Source: Primorskyibacter flagellatus (lineage in GTDB: Bacteria; Pseudomonadota; Alphaproteobacteria; Rhodobacterales; Rhodobacteraceae). From it: a stretch of DNA of 64,000 nucleotides. A program made the translations under genes and the position numbers. The notes below the pieces were generated by a model. That model was given only the letters and a program-made list of their open reading frames with translations. It was not told the origin of the DNA and ran no database searches. The stretch spans positions 916,241 to 980,240 of the forward strand of contig NZ_BMFJ01000001.1 of the NCBI RefSeq assembly GCF_014638275.1, in the 5' to 3' direction. Shown here piece by piece: positions 26,323-34,110 of this stretch (position 1 is the stretch's first letter; each line of letters starts with the position of its first letter).

Positions 26323-27375
26323 CTAGTCCTCCTCCTCTCCGGCGATGAGCAACAGTTCGCCGGAGGCTTCGAGTTCCCGTACGGCTGAGACGATGGCGGA
26401 CATGGCGGTTTCGGCGTCCTTGGGTTTGACCTTGCCGGCGTCCTTCACCTCTTCCCGCAGGGCATCGGCCATGCGCCCGGACATGTTGTCCAGCACGTAT
26501 TCGGCGGCGCGCGTGAGTTCGGGCGTGGTGGCCCCGGCGATGGCCGTCACCAGATCCGCCTGGTCGATCCCGCGGATCACCTTGGGGATGTCGCGCGGCG
26601 CGATGCGGTCGGGGAAGTTGGCGAAGGTGAAGATCGACCGGCGCACATCCTCCGCGAAGACGCGGTCGGCTTCGTCGAGGCCGGTCAGCACGTCTTCGCG
26701 CGCCGCGGCGGTCGAGAAGTTGAGGATTGCGCCGACCCGTTCCGCCGGCCCCTTGTCGAAGACCGACTCCGGCACGCCGTCCAGCTGCGCGGCCAGCGAC
26801 AGGCCGATGCGGTCCAGCGCGTCCTGCGTGACGGCAGAGGTCTGGCTGACCGCATAGGCGATGCGCCGCGCCCTTTCGCCGGGCAGCAGGCCAAGCAGTT
26901 CCGCCGCCTTGGAAATATCCAGCTTGGACAAGATGATCGCCGCGACCTCCGTGCTTTCGGATTCGATGACGGGGACCAGTTTGCGCGGGTCGAGCTGGCG
27001 CAGCCGTTCCCAGGGGTCGCCGGTGTGGCGCACCCCGGCCTCCTTTCGCAGGCGTGCGGCGGTGTGCGGGCTGATCCGCCCGTCCAGCACCGACAGCGCC
27101 CCGGCCACGCCACGCGGAAAGGTCAGACCGACGGATTCGAGATCACCGGCGAATTCCTCCACCACCTCGTTCAGCTGGTCGCGGGTGATCGGGCGCATCG
27201 CGCCGAGGATGCGGGTCAGGTCGGCCTGCAGATCCTCGGGCAGGTCCTGAAGCGGCATGTCCGCCCCCTGGGACAGCGCCAGCCGGATGATGATCGCCGC
27301 CTTCTGGCGGCGGGTCAGAGCGGCACCGCCCCGCGCGGGTGGCGCGAGCTGTGCCAGCGGTGTGAGATTGCCCAT
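26323..27375 (-). CDS. FliG-like flagellar motor switch family protein (divergent, orphan)
   Basis: 350 residues that align by eye with FliG over the middle and C-terminal domains: VIESESTEVAAIILSKLD corresponds to the ARM helix that normally carries EHPQ. The C-terminal part has TFANFPDRIAPRDIPKVI, DNMSGRMADALREEV and MSAIVSAVRELEASGELLL. Canonical FliG sits in the rotor and contacts MotA through charged residues of its last domain. Here the EHPQ tetrad reads ESTE, and no other flagellar gene lies in the window. It may be the only FliG (separate location is seen in this group) or a non-flagellar paralogue. The tail is acidic (EEED). Confidence 0.75.
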   Translation of the reverse strand: MGNLTPLAQLAPPARGGAALTRRQKAAIIIRLALSQGADMPLQDLPEDLQADLTRILGAMRPITRDQLNEVVEEFAGDLESVGLTFPRGVAGALSVLDGRISPHTAARLRKEAGVRHTGDPWERLRQLDPRKLVPVIESESTEVAAIILSKLDISKAAELLGLLPGERARRIAYAVSQTSAVTQDALDRIGLSLAAQLDGVPESVFDKGPAERVGAILNFSTAAAREDVLTGLDEADRVFAEDVRRSIFTFANFPDRIAPRDIPKVIRGIDQADLVTAIAGATTPELTRAAEYVLDNMSGRMADALREEVKDAGKVKPKDAETAMSAIVSAVRELEASGELLLIAGEEED

Positions 27376-27453
27376 GTCCTGCCCGGTCTACCTGTCCGAC
27401 TCGGGGTCAGGATAGACGGTCAGGGGTGAACGAATCCTGAAGCCGGGTGAGGC

Positions 27454-27609
27454 TCAGCTGGACACGACCTGTTCGCAGGCCTTGGTTTCGTCGTTCCACA
27501 TGGTGCCGGCCGCGCAGTTCTGGGCCTGATGCTTTTCGGCACAGGAGGACTGGGCAGCGGCGAAGGTCGGCAGGGTCAGCAGGGCAGTCAGAAGTAGCGT
27601 CCGGGTCAT
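27454..27609 (-). CDS. Small secreted cysteine-containing protein
   Basis: 51 residues from ATG 27609: a signal peptide (MTRTLLLTALLTLPTFAAAQ), then a 31-residue mature peptide with three cysteines (SSCAEKHQAQNCAAGTMWND, then ETKACEQVV). The cysteine spacing vaguely recalls a chitin-binding type-2 (CBM14) half-module. I know of similar small proteins next to purB in Rhodobacteraceae, sometimes mislabelled adenylosuccinate lyase. Probably periplasmic; function unknown. It lies 84 bases downstream of purB on the same strand and may ride on its transcript. Confidence 0.75.
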   Translation of the reverse strand: MTRTLLLTALLTLPTFAAAQSSCAEKHQAQNCAAGTMWNDETKACEQVVSS

Positions 27610-27693
27610 GGCGGTCTCCTTGTGCGACAGGGTCACGATAGCACGCGAGCCCGCGCCGACAAAGCGCGCCGTTCCGGTCGGGCGATGCGCCGC

Positions 27694-29001
27694 TCAGTCC
27701 TCGTGAAAGACCCGCGCGAAGATCGTGTCGACATGCTTGGTGTGATAGCCGAGGTCGAACTTCTCGTTGATCTCGTCCTCCGACAGGGCCTTGCGAACCT
27801 CTTCGTCGGCCAGCAGTTCCTCACGGAAGTCGGTGCGATGGTCCCAGACCTTCATGGCGTTGCGCTGGACGAGGCGATAGGCATCCTCGCGCGACACGCC
27901 GGCCTGCGTCAGCGCCAGCAGCACGCGCTGCGACATCACCAGACCGGGGAACTTGTTCATGTTGTCCAGCATGTTCTGCGGATAAACGAGCAGGTTCTCG
28001 ATCACCCCGGTCAGGCGGGCCAGCGCGAAGTCCAGCGTGATCGTCGCATCGGGGCCGATATTACGCTCGACCGAGGAGTGGGAGATGTCGCGTTCGTGCC
28101 AGAGCGCCACGTTCTCCAGCGCCGGGATTGCCATCGAACGGACCATGCGGGCGAGGCCGGTGAGGTTCTCGGTCAGCACCGGGTTCTTCTTGTGCGGCAT
28201 GGCCGAAGAGCCCTTCTGGCCCATGGAGAAGAACTCGGCCGCCTCCAGCACCTCGGTGCGCTGCATGTGGCGGATCTCGATGGCGATATTCTCGATGGAC
28301 GACGCGATGACGGCCAGCGTGCAGAAGAAGGCGGCGTGGCGGTCGCGCGGGATCACCTGGGTCGAGATCGGCTCCGGTACCAGCCCCATCTTGTCGCAGA
28401 CATGTTCTTCCACGCCCGGGTCGATATTAGCGAAGGTGCCGACCGCGCCAGAGATCGCACCGGTGGCGATTTCGGCGCGGGCATCGCGCATGCGGGACAG
28501 GTTGCGGTCCATCTCCCCGTAGAACCGCGCGAAGGTCAGGCCCATGGTCGTCGGTTCGGCATGGATGCCGTGGGACCGGCCGATGCGCACGGTGTCCTTG
28601 TGCTCATAGGCGCGTTTCTTCAGCGCGGCCAGCAGCGCCTGCAGGTCGGCGATCAGGATATCGGCGGCGCGGGTCAGCTGCACGTTGAAGCATGTGTCCA
28701 GCACGTCCGAGGAGGTCATGCCCTGATGTACGAACCGCGCCTCCTCCGACCCGACGTGTTCTGCGAGGTGGGTGAGGAAGGCGATGACATCGTGCTTGGT
28801 CTCCCGCTCGATCTCGTCGATGCGGGCGATGTCGAACTCCACATCCTTGGCTTTCCACACCGCGTCGGCATTTTCGCGCGGGATCACGCCGAGGTCGGCC
28901 ATGGCGTCGCAGGCATGGGCCTCGATCTCGAACCAGATGCGGAAGCGGGTTTCCGGCGACCAGATGGCAACCATGTCGGGGCGGGAATAGCGTGGGATCA
29001 T
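27694..29001 (-). CDS. purB: Adenylosuccinate lyase
   Basis: 435 residues. The fumarase/lyase superfamily signature is present as KGSSAMPHKKNPVLTENLTG, with the flexible-loop Ser. Further motifs are HQGMTSSDVLDTCFNVQL and TVRIGRSHGIHAEPTTMGL with the catalytic His. PurB acts twice in purine synthesis: SAICAR to AICAR plus fumarate, and adenylosuccinate to AMP plus fumarate. Length matches bacterial PurB. A small secreted-protein gene follows. Confidence 0.97.
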   Translation of the reverse strand: MIPRYSRPDMVAIWSPETRFRIWFEIEAHACDAMADLGVIPRENADAVWKAKDVEFDIARIDEIERETKHDVIAFLTHLAEHVGSEEARFVHQGMTSSDVLDTCFNVQLTRAADILIADLQALLAALKKRAYEHKDTVRIGRSHGIHAEPTTMGLTFARFYGEMDRNLSRMRDARAEIATGAISGAVGTFANIDPGVEEHVCDKMGLVPEPISTQVIPRDRHAAFFCTLAVIASSIENIAIEIRHMQRTEVLEAAEFFSMGQKGSSAMPHKKNPVLTENLTGLARMVRSMAIPALENVALWHERDISHSSVERNIGPDATITLDFALARLTGVIENLLVYPQNMLDNMNKFPGLVMSQRVLLALTQAGVSREDAYRLVQRNAMKVWDHRTDFREELLADEEVRKALSEDEINEKFDLGYHTKHVDTIFARVFHED

Positions 29002-29101
29002 CCGGAGCTCCTGTCGAAGGGTTGCCCGCGTCTTAGCGCCGGGGCATCAGGGGGACAAGTGGAGGCAGGGGCGGCGCGGTGCCGCGCCGGGGGAGCATGC
29101 G

Positions 29102-29509
29102 ATGCAACTGGGCGATTTCGAGGGGCGCTGGCGGATGAGCCGGGTGGTGCATCACCACGGCGGACCGGACGCGCGGTTCGACGGGATCGCCACCTTTGAT
29201 CGCGACGCCGAGGGGCTGGTGCTGACGGAGGAAGGGGAGCTGCGCCTGCCCGGTCAGGTGCCGATGCGGGCGACGCGCCGATATCTCTGGCGGCAGGAAG
29301 GTGCGCATATCGCGGTGTTCTTCGATGACGGACGGGCCTTTCACCACATCGGGGCGGAGCCGTCCGGGGTGGAAGCAGAGCATCACTGCGACCCCGATCT
29401 CTACCGCGTGCGTTATGATTTCGGTGACTGGCCGCTCTGGCGGGCGGAGTGGCGGGTGACCGGTCCGAGGAAGGATTACCGCATGGTCACGGAGTACCGG
29501 CCCGCCTGA
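29102..29509 (+). CDS. DUF6314 family protein
   Basis: 135 residues, starting LGDFEGRWRMSRVVHHHGG and ending WRAEWRVTGPRKDYRMVTEY, the two conserved ends of DUF6314, a lipocalin-like small domain common in Rhodobacteraceae. Repeated aromatic and His residues (FDDGRAFHHIG, EAEHHCDPDLYRVRYDF) suggest a ligand-binding beta barrel. Cytosolic, no signal peptide. Biochemical role unknown. It is divergent from purB by 100 bases. Confidence 0.8.
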   Translation: MQLGDFEGRWRMSRVVHHHGGPDARFDGIATFDRDAEGLVLTEEGELRLPGQVPMRATRRYLWRQEGAHIAVFFDDGRAFHHIGAEPSGVEAEHHCDPDLYRVRYDFGDWPLWRAEWRVTGPRKDYRMVTEYRPA

Positions 29510-29660
29510 ACCGGGGCAGTTTGCAGATTTGCGGTTTTGCTGCATCAAGGGTCGCGGTGTTTGCAACTTCCTGAGCCCCGGTCACGCGGAGCCGCTTGCG
29601 CTAGGGCGCCGCACGGGGGTATCACGTTGAAAAGCAATCGAGGGAAGCGGAGGAATTCAC

Positions 29661-30266
29661 ATGTCCCAGACGATGACAGCCCGTGTGCTGACGGATGCCG
29701 TCGGCCCGACCACAGGGGCCGCGCTGCGCCTGAAACAGGCCGCACTCGTGATCGCGGGCGTCGCCCTGCTGGCGATCTGCGCAAAGATCAAAGTGCCGGT
29801 TCCGGGTTCTCCGGTCGCCGTCGGCATGGGGACCTTCGCTGTCCTGACGATCGGCGCGGCCTACGGCGCGCGGCTCGGTCTGGTGACCATCGTCGGCTAC
29901 ATGCTGATCGGGATGCTGGGCTTCGACATCTTCCAGTCGTCGACCAACGAACTGAACGGCGTGGCCTACATGATGGGCGGCACCGGCGGCTATCTGGTCG
30001 GCTACGTGCTGGCGACGGTGCTTCTCGGCTGGCTGGCGCAGCGGGGCTGGGACCGGTCGGTGGTCTGGATGGCGCTGGCGATGCTGCTTGGCAACGTTCT
30101 GATGTACGTCCCGGGTCTGGCGTGGCTCGGCATGCTCTATGGCTGGGACAAGCCGATCCTGGAATGGGGTCTCACCCCGTTCATCGTCGGCGACCTGCTG
30201 AAACTCGCGCTGGCGGCACTGATCCTGCCCGCCGCGTGGAAACTCGTCGGCCGCGCCCGCGGCTGA
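29661..30266 (+). CDS. bioY: Biotin transporter substrate-binding component BioY
   Basis: 201 residues, six transmembrane helices, with the BioY core IKVPVPGSPVAVGMGTFAVL, then LIGMLGFDIF and GGTGGYLVGYVLAT. BioY is the S-component of the ECF biotin transporter. No bioM/bioN energy-coupling genes are adjacent, so it either acts alone or uses shared modules elsewhere. A strong ribosome-binding site (AAGCGGAGGA) precedes the start. I do not see the BioR palindrome TTATMKATAA in the 151-base leader. An intrinsic terminator follows at 30290. Confidence 0.95.
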   Translation: MSQTMTARVLTDAVGPTTGAALRLKQAALVIAGVALLAICAKIKVPVPGSPVAVGMGTFAVLTIGAAYGARLGLVTIVGYMLIGMLGFDIFQSSTNELNGVAYMMGGTGGYLVGYVLATVLLGWLAQRGWDRSVVWMALAMLLGNVLMYVPGLAWLGMLYGWDKPILEWGLTPFIVGDLLKLALAALILPAAWKLVGRARG

Positions 30267-30289
30267 CGGCTCCGGTCCGTATGAAAAGC

Positions 30290-30318
30290 AAGGCGCGTCC
30301 CTCACCGGGCGCGCCTTT
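30290..30318 (+). terminator. Intrinsic terminator of bioY
   Basis: AAGGCGCG, 12-base loop, CGCGCCTT followed by TGTCATT; 8-bp stem beginning 24 bases after the bioY stop. The T-tract is short, so strength is uncertain. Confidence 0.7.
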
Positions 30319-30664
30319 GTCATTGGTGCACCGGGGCTTTGCTCCGGACCCCATGATATTTCGCAGGCCACAGAGACCCGAAGGGGTTCGGTCCTGCCGG
30401 AGCGAAAGTACTCGCAGCGGTACTTTCCTGCCGATCGGAAGGGCAAGGAGGCTGGCCTGCAGCCGAATTGTGGTTTATCGGGTCTGAAGTTCGGTAAATC
30501 TCGGGCGGTGTTTTGGATTTCAGACAGACATTCCTGATGACTGGTTACGAGTCCGGTCCCGGTTTGCGACGGCGCAGCGGTGCGCCGGTCAGACGCCTGT
30601 CGCAGCAGCGGACGACGTCTGCACGCGCCGAACCCGCCTCCCTCCCGCAGACGAAGGCCCTGCC
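30319..30664. other. Gene-free leader region upstream of the methyltransferase
   Basis: About 350 bases without a credible gene. The first part (about 30332-30362: GGGGCTTTGCTCCGG, then CCCCATGATATTT) looks like a decayed copy of the CAAGATGAA-type intergenic element. The remainder is less GC-rich between 30470 and 30545, and probably holds the promoter for the methyltransferase gene. I found no clear operator, riboswitch or sRNA signal. Confidence 0.5.
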
Positions 30665-31717
30665 ATGAAGACCAAGATCCTTTACGAAGCCCAGGGCCTG
30701 CCCGTTTTTCAGAACCGCATGTATGCCACGGCGGAAGAGGCGCTTTCCGCCCCGACCGGTGACATGCAACTGGTGCAGGATGGTACCACCGGGCTGGTGC
30801 ACAATGCGGCCTTCGATCCATCCCTTGTTGTCTATGACGTGAATTACCAGAACGAGCAGGGGCATAGCCCGCGGTTCCGTGCGCATCTCGATACCGTGGC
30901 GGAGATCGTGGCCCGCGGGCTCGGGCAGGAGGGTCTGGTCGAGGTCGGTTGTGGCAAGGGGTTCTTCCTCGAGATGCTTGAGGAGGCCGGGATCGGGATC
31001 ACCGGCTTCGATCCGGCCTATGAGGGTGAGAACCCGGCCATCCGCAAGGAATTCTTCGATGCGGATGCCGGACTGAGCGCCCGTGGCCTGATCCTGCGCC
31101 ACGTGCTGGAACACATTCCCGATCCCGTTGCCTTCCTGATGGAACTGGCCCGCGCAAACGGTGGAACGGGACGGATCTATATCGAGGTTCCCTGCTTCGA
31201 CTGGATCATCGAGCACCGCGCGTGGTTCGACATCTTCTATGAGCATGTAAACTATTTCCGCCTGTCCGATTTCGACCGGATTTTCGGGAATGTCGTCGAG
31301 AGCGGCCGTATCTTCGGCGGGCAGTACCTGTACGTCGTGGCCGAACTCGACAGTCTCCGGGTGCCATCGGGGGTGGATGCGGAACCGGCGGACCTGCCGG
31401 AGGATTTCCTGGAAACGCTGGAACGCGGCCGTTCGGGCGACAGCGCGACCGTGGTCTGGGGCGGCGCCAGCAAGGGCGTGATCTATTCCCTGCTGCGGGC
31501 GCGCCGGGGACAGCCTGTTCGTGCCGTCATCGACATCAACCCTGCCAAGCAGGGTCGCCATCTCGCCGGGACGGGGCTCAGGGTCTGTTCCCCGCAGGAG
31601 GTGCTGCCGGACCTGCCCGCCGGGAGCGCGATTGTCGTGATGAATTCCAACTACCTGCCCGAAATCCGTGCGGTCGCCGGGGACAGTTACACCTACCTCG
31701 GCATGGACCGCGACTGA
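30665..31717 (+). CDS. Class I SAM-dependent methyltransferase with C-terminal C-methyltransferase-like domain
   Basis: 350 residues. The SAM-binding motif I is LVEVGCGKGFFLEMLEEAG (about residues 94-112), followed by GFDPAYEG and ILRHVLEHIPDP. Then comes IYIEVPCFDWIIEHRAWFD with FYEHVNYF, typical of the Methyltransf_12/13 plus Methyltransf_14 architecture seen in NDP-sugar C-methyltransferases. The last third (VVWGGASKGVIYSLL ... VIDINPAKQGRHLAGT) is the Rossmann-like C-terminal domain of that group. Usually such genes lie in surface-sugar clusters; here it is alone. Substrate unknown. Confidence 0.85.
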   Translation: MKTKILYEAQGLPVFQNRMYATAEEALSAPTGDMQLVQDGTTGLVHNAAFDPSLVVYDVNYQNEQGHSPRFRAHLDTVAEIVARGLGQEGLVEVGCGKGFFLEMLEEAGIGITGFDPAYEGENPAIRKEFFDADAGLSARGLILRHVLEHIPDPVAFLMELARANGGTGRIYIEVPCFDWIIEHRAWFDIFYEHVNYFRLSDFDRIFGNVVESGRIFGGQYLYVVAELDSLRVPSGVDAEPADLPEDFLETLERGRSGDSATVVWGGASKGVIYSLLRARRGQPVRAVIDINPAKQGRHLAGTGLRVCSPQEVLPDLPAGSAIVVMNSNYLPEIRAVAGDSYTYLGMDRD

Positions 31718-31734
31718 ATCGGTACACCCGGGCC

Positions 31735-31767
31735 TTCTTTGGTTTTGCAAATATCCCCGCCGGAGGC
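31735..31767 (-). repeat. CAAGATGAA-family element, TTTGGTTTTGCAAATATCC subtype
   Basis: CTTCTTTGGTTTTGCAAAT followed by ATCCCCGCCGGAGGC, matching the variant arm at 20543 and the tail of 836-868. It lies between the convergent methyltransferase and CorC-type genes, lacking the long GC stem of the full copies. Confidence 0.6.
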
Positions 31768-31800
31768 ATCCGCCGCCTGACGTGCGCGCCGTCTCCGGGG

Positions 31801-33126
31801 TCAGGCGGCGATGAGCGGGCGGATTTTCAGCCGGGTGATGCGATTGTCCTTGCGTGCCAGCACTTCGAAGCGGAAGCCGTGGTATGAAAAGACCTGGCCG
31901 GTGCTCGGGATGGTCTGGGCCTCGTGGATGACCAGCCCCGCGATGGTGTTGGCCTCGTCGTCGGGCAGGGACCAGTCCATCGCGCGGTTGAGGTCGCGGA
32001 TCGTCATGGCGCCGTCGACGATGTACTGGCCGTCCTCGGTGCGGCGGATGTCGTATTCGGCTGCAGGGTCGTGTTCGTCGGTGATCTCGCCGACGATCTC
32101 CTCAAGGATGTCCTCCAGCGTCAGCAGGCCGCGCAGGGCGCCGTATTCATCGACGATCAGCGCAAAATGGGTGCGCTGGCTGAGGAACTGGCGCATCTGT
32201 TCGTCCAGCGTCGTCGTCTCGGGCACGAAGTAGGGCTTCATCGCGACGTCGGTGATCTTGAAGTCCTTGAGCGTGTCGGCGAGCGGGCGGTTGGTTTCGG
32301 TCGACATCTTGTGCATCGCGCGCAGCAGGTCCTTGGCATGCACGACGCCGATGATGTTTTCCGGGTCTCCACGATAGACCGGCAGGCGGGTGTGGTTGGA
32401 CTGGAGGCACTGGGCGAGGATGTCCTCGATCGGGGTGTCGGCGTCGATCATCTCGATCCGGCTGCGGTGGAGCATGATCTCCTCCACAAAGCGGTCGGAG
32501 AGGTCGAGCGCGCCGAGGATGCGGTCGCGGTCCTCCTTTTCCACCACGCCCTCGGAATGGCCGAGGTGCAGGGCGCCGACGATCTCCTCGCGCACGGCAA
32601 GGATATGGCTGTCGGGGTCCGTGCGCACGCCGAAGACCCGGAGCACGGCGCGCACCAAGAGCCGGATGGCGCTGACCAGGGGGGCCAGGAGGGTGACGAT
32701 GACCCGGATCGGGGTGGAGACACGCGCGGCGGCGGTTTCGGGATTGGTGATGGCGTAGGTCTTGGGCAGCACCTCGGCGAAGATCAGCACGAGCGCGGTC
32801 ATCACCAGCGTCGCCAGCGCCACGCCGCCGTCACCGAAGACGCGGGTAAACAGCGCCGTGGCGAGCGAGGTGGCAAGGATGTTGACGAGGTTGTTGCCAA
32901 GCAGCACGGAGCCGATCAGCTTTTCGTTGTCCTCGGTGATTTCCAGCGCCAGCTGCGCGCCCTTGGAGCCCTTGTCAGCCTGGCTGCGCAGCTTCCCGCG
33001 CGAAGCGGCGGTCAGCGCGGTCTCGGACCCCGAGAAGAAGGCGGAGAACAGCAGCAGCACGACGATGCCGCCGCAGGTCAGCCAGAATGCGGTGTCAAAT
33101 TGGGAAATTGTCGTCTGGTCCATCAT
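31801..33126 (-). CDS. CorC/HlyC family protein (DUF21/CNNM, CBS pair, CorC_HlyC)
   Basis: 441 residues from ATG 33126 (a GTG at 33138 is also possible). Order: DUF21/CNNM membrane domain with about four helices (FFSGSETALTAASRGKLRSQ, then LLGNNLVNILATSLATALF), two CBS domains (residues about 205-330; HTRLPVYRGDPENIIGVVHA and FALIVDEYGALRGLLTLEDI), and the C-terminal CorC_HlyC domain (EEIVGEITDEHD...). Family members are linked to Mg2+/Co2+ efflux or homeostasis; the haemolysin label is historical. Inner membrane. It sits 58 bases downstream of xerD on the same strand. Confidence 0.92.
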   Translation of the reverse strand: MMDQTTISQFDTAFWLTCGGIVVLLLFSAFFSGSETALTAASRGKLRSQADKGSKGAQLALEITEDNEKLIGSVLLGNNLVNILATSLATALFTRVFGDGGVALATLVMTALVLIFAEVLPKTYAITNPETAAARVSTPIRVIVTLLAPLVSAIRLLVRAVLRVFGVRTDPDSHILAVREEIVGALHLGHSEGVVEKEDRDRILGALDLSDRFVEEIMLHRSRIEMIDADTPIEDILAQCLQSNHTRLPVYRGDPENIIGVVHAKDLLRAMHKMSTETNRPLADTLKDFKITDVAMKPYFVPETTTLDEQMRQFLSQRTHFALIVDEYGALRGLLTLEDILEEIVGEITDEHDPAAEYDIRRTEDGQYIVDGAMTIRDLNRAMDWSLPDDEANTIAGLVIHEAQTIPSTGQVFSYHGFRFEVLARKDNRITRLKIRPLIAA

Positions 33127-33183
33127 GCCCCCGGTCACTGCCCTGCGTTATGGGGTGTGTCGGGGCGCGGTTCAAGATGGCGC

Positions 33184-34110
33184 TCAGCCGTCCTTGTTCA
33201 GCGGGTGATGGGTTTCCACAAGTTCCCGCAGGCGGTGTTCCAGGACATGGGTGTAGATCTCGGTCGTGGCCAGATCGGCGTGGCCGAGGAGGGTCTGGAT
33301 GGCACGCAGGTCGGCGCCATTTTCCAGCAGGTGCGTGGCGAAGGCATGGCGCAGCGTGTGCGGTGTGACCTTGGAGGGCGTGACGCCTGCTGACAGGGCG
33401 ATTTCCTTGATCAGGATGTAGAAGCGGTGGCGGGTCAGGTGCCCTTCGGCGGAGGGCGAGGCAAAGAGGAAACGCGACGGCGTGGCCCCGCGTGGACGTG
33501 CGTCTTCCTGCGCCTCGCGTTCCGCCAGCCAGAGCGCGAGCGCCTCCCGCGCGGGCGGGGAAAGGGGGACCATGCGTTCCTTGCCGCCCTTGCCGCGCAC
33601 CAGCAGCATCCGGGGATCGCCCTTCGCGGTGGCCATGGGCAGGGAGACGAGTTCGCTGACCCGCATGCCGGTGGCGTAGAGCAGTTCCATCAGGCAGGTG
33701 TTGCGCAGGCGGTCGGTTTCGGTCCGGCCCTGCTGGCGGGCGGCGTCGAGCAGGGCGGAGACCTCCTCCGTGCTCAGTGTCTTTGGCAGGCGCTTGGTCC
33801 GCCCGGGGCCGCGGATTTCGATGGCGGGGTTGTCCGTGCGCCAGCCTTCCTCGAAGGCAAAACGGTAGAGCTGGCGGATGGCGGACAGGCGGCGGGCGCG
33901 GGTCGCGCGGCTCAGCCCCTCGGCGTCGCAGGCGGTCAGGTAGGCCTCGACATCCGTGCGGGTGGCGGCATCGACGGCGATCTTTCGATGCGTCAGCCAG
34001 GAGGTGAAGTCCTTCAGGTCGCGCCCGTAGCCAAGCAGGGTATTGCGCGCGGCCCCGGCTTCGGCAGCCTGCGCTTCGAGGAAAGCGGAGATCCAGCTGT
34101 CGGGGGTCAT
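33184..34110 (-). CDS. xerD: Tyrosine recombinase XerD
   Basis: 308 residues with an N-terminal SAM-like DNA-binding domain and a C-terminal catalytic domain. Active-site residues are visible: Arg in LLYATGMRVSELVSLP, Lys in GKGGKERMVPL, HxxR in PHTLRHAFATHLLENGAD, His in QTLLGHADLATTEIYTHV, with Tyr as the nucleophile. Xer recombinases resolve chromosome dimers at dif. Position beside aroK-aroB and the general XerD-like length favour XerD over XerC, but the two are hard to separate. ATG 34110 overlaps the upstream stop by four bases. Confidence 0.88.
   Translation of the reverse strand: MTPDSWISAFLEAQAAEAGAARNTLLGYGRDLKDFTSWLTHRKIAVDAATRTDVEAYLTACDAEGLSRATRARRLSAIRQLYRFAFEEGWRTDNPAIEIRGPGRTKRLPKTLSTEEVSALLDAARQQGRTETDRLRNTCLMELLYATGMRVSELVSLPMATAKGDPRMLLVRGKGGKERMVPLSPPAREALALWLAEREAQEDARPRGATPSRFLFASPSAEGHLTRHRFYILIKEIALSAGVTPSKVTPHTLRHAFATHLLENGADLRAIQTLLGHADLATTEIYTHVLEHRLRELVETHHPLNKDG

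Noticed and set aside
33184..34110. Tyrosine recombinase as a mobile-element integrase
   Set aside because: Length, motifs and position beside aroK-aroB fit housekeeping XerD. No attachment sites or phage genes are near.
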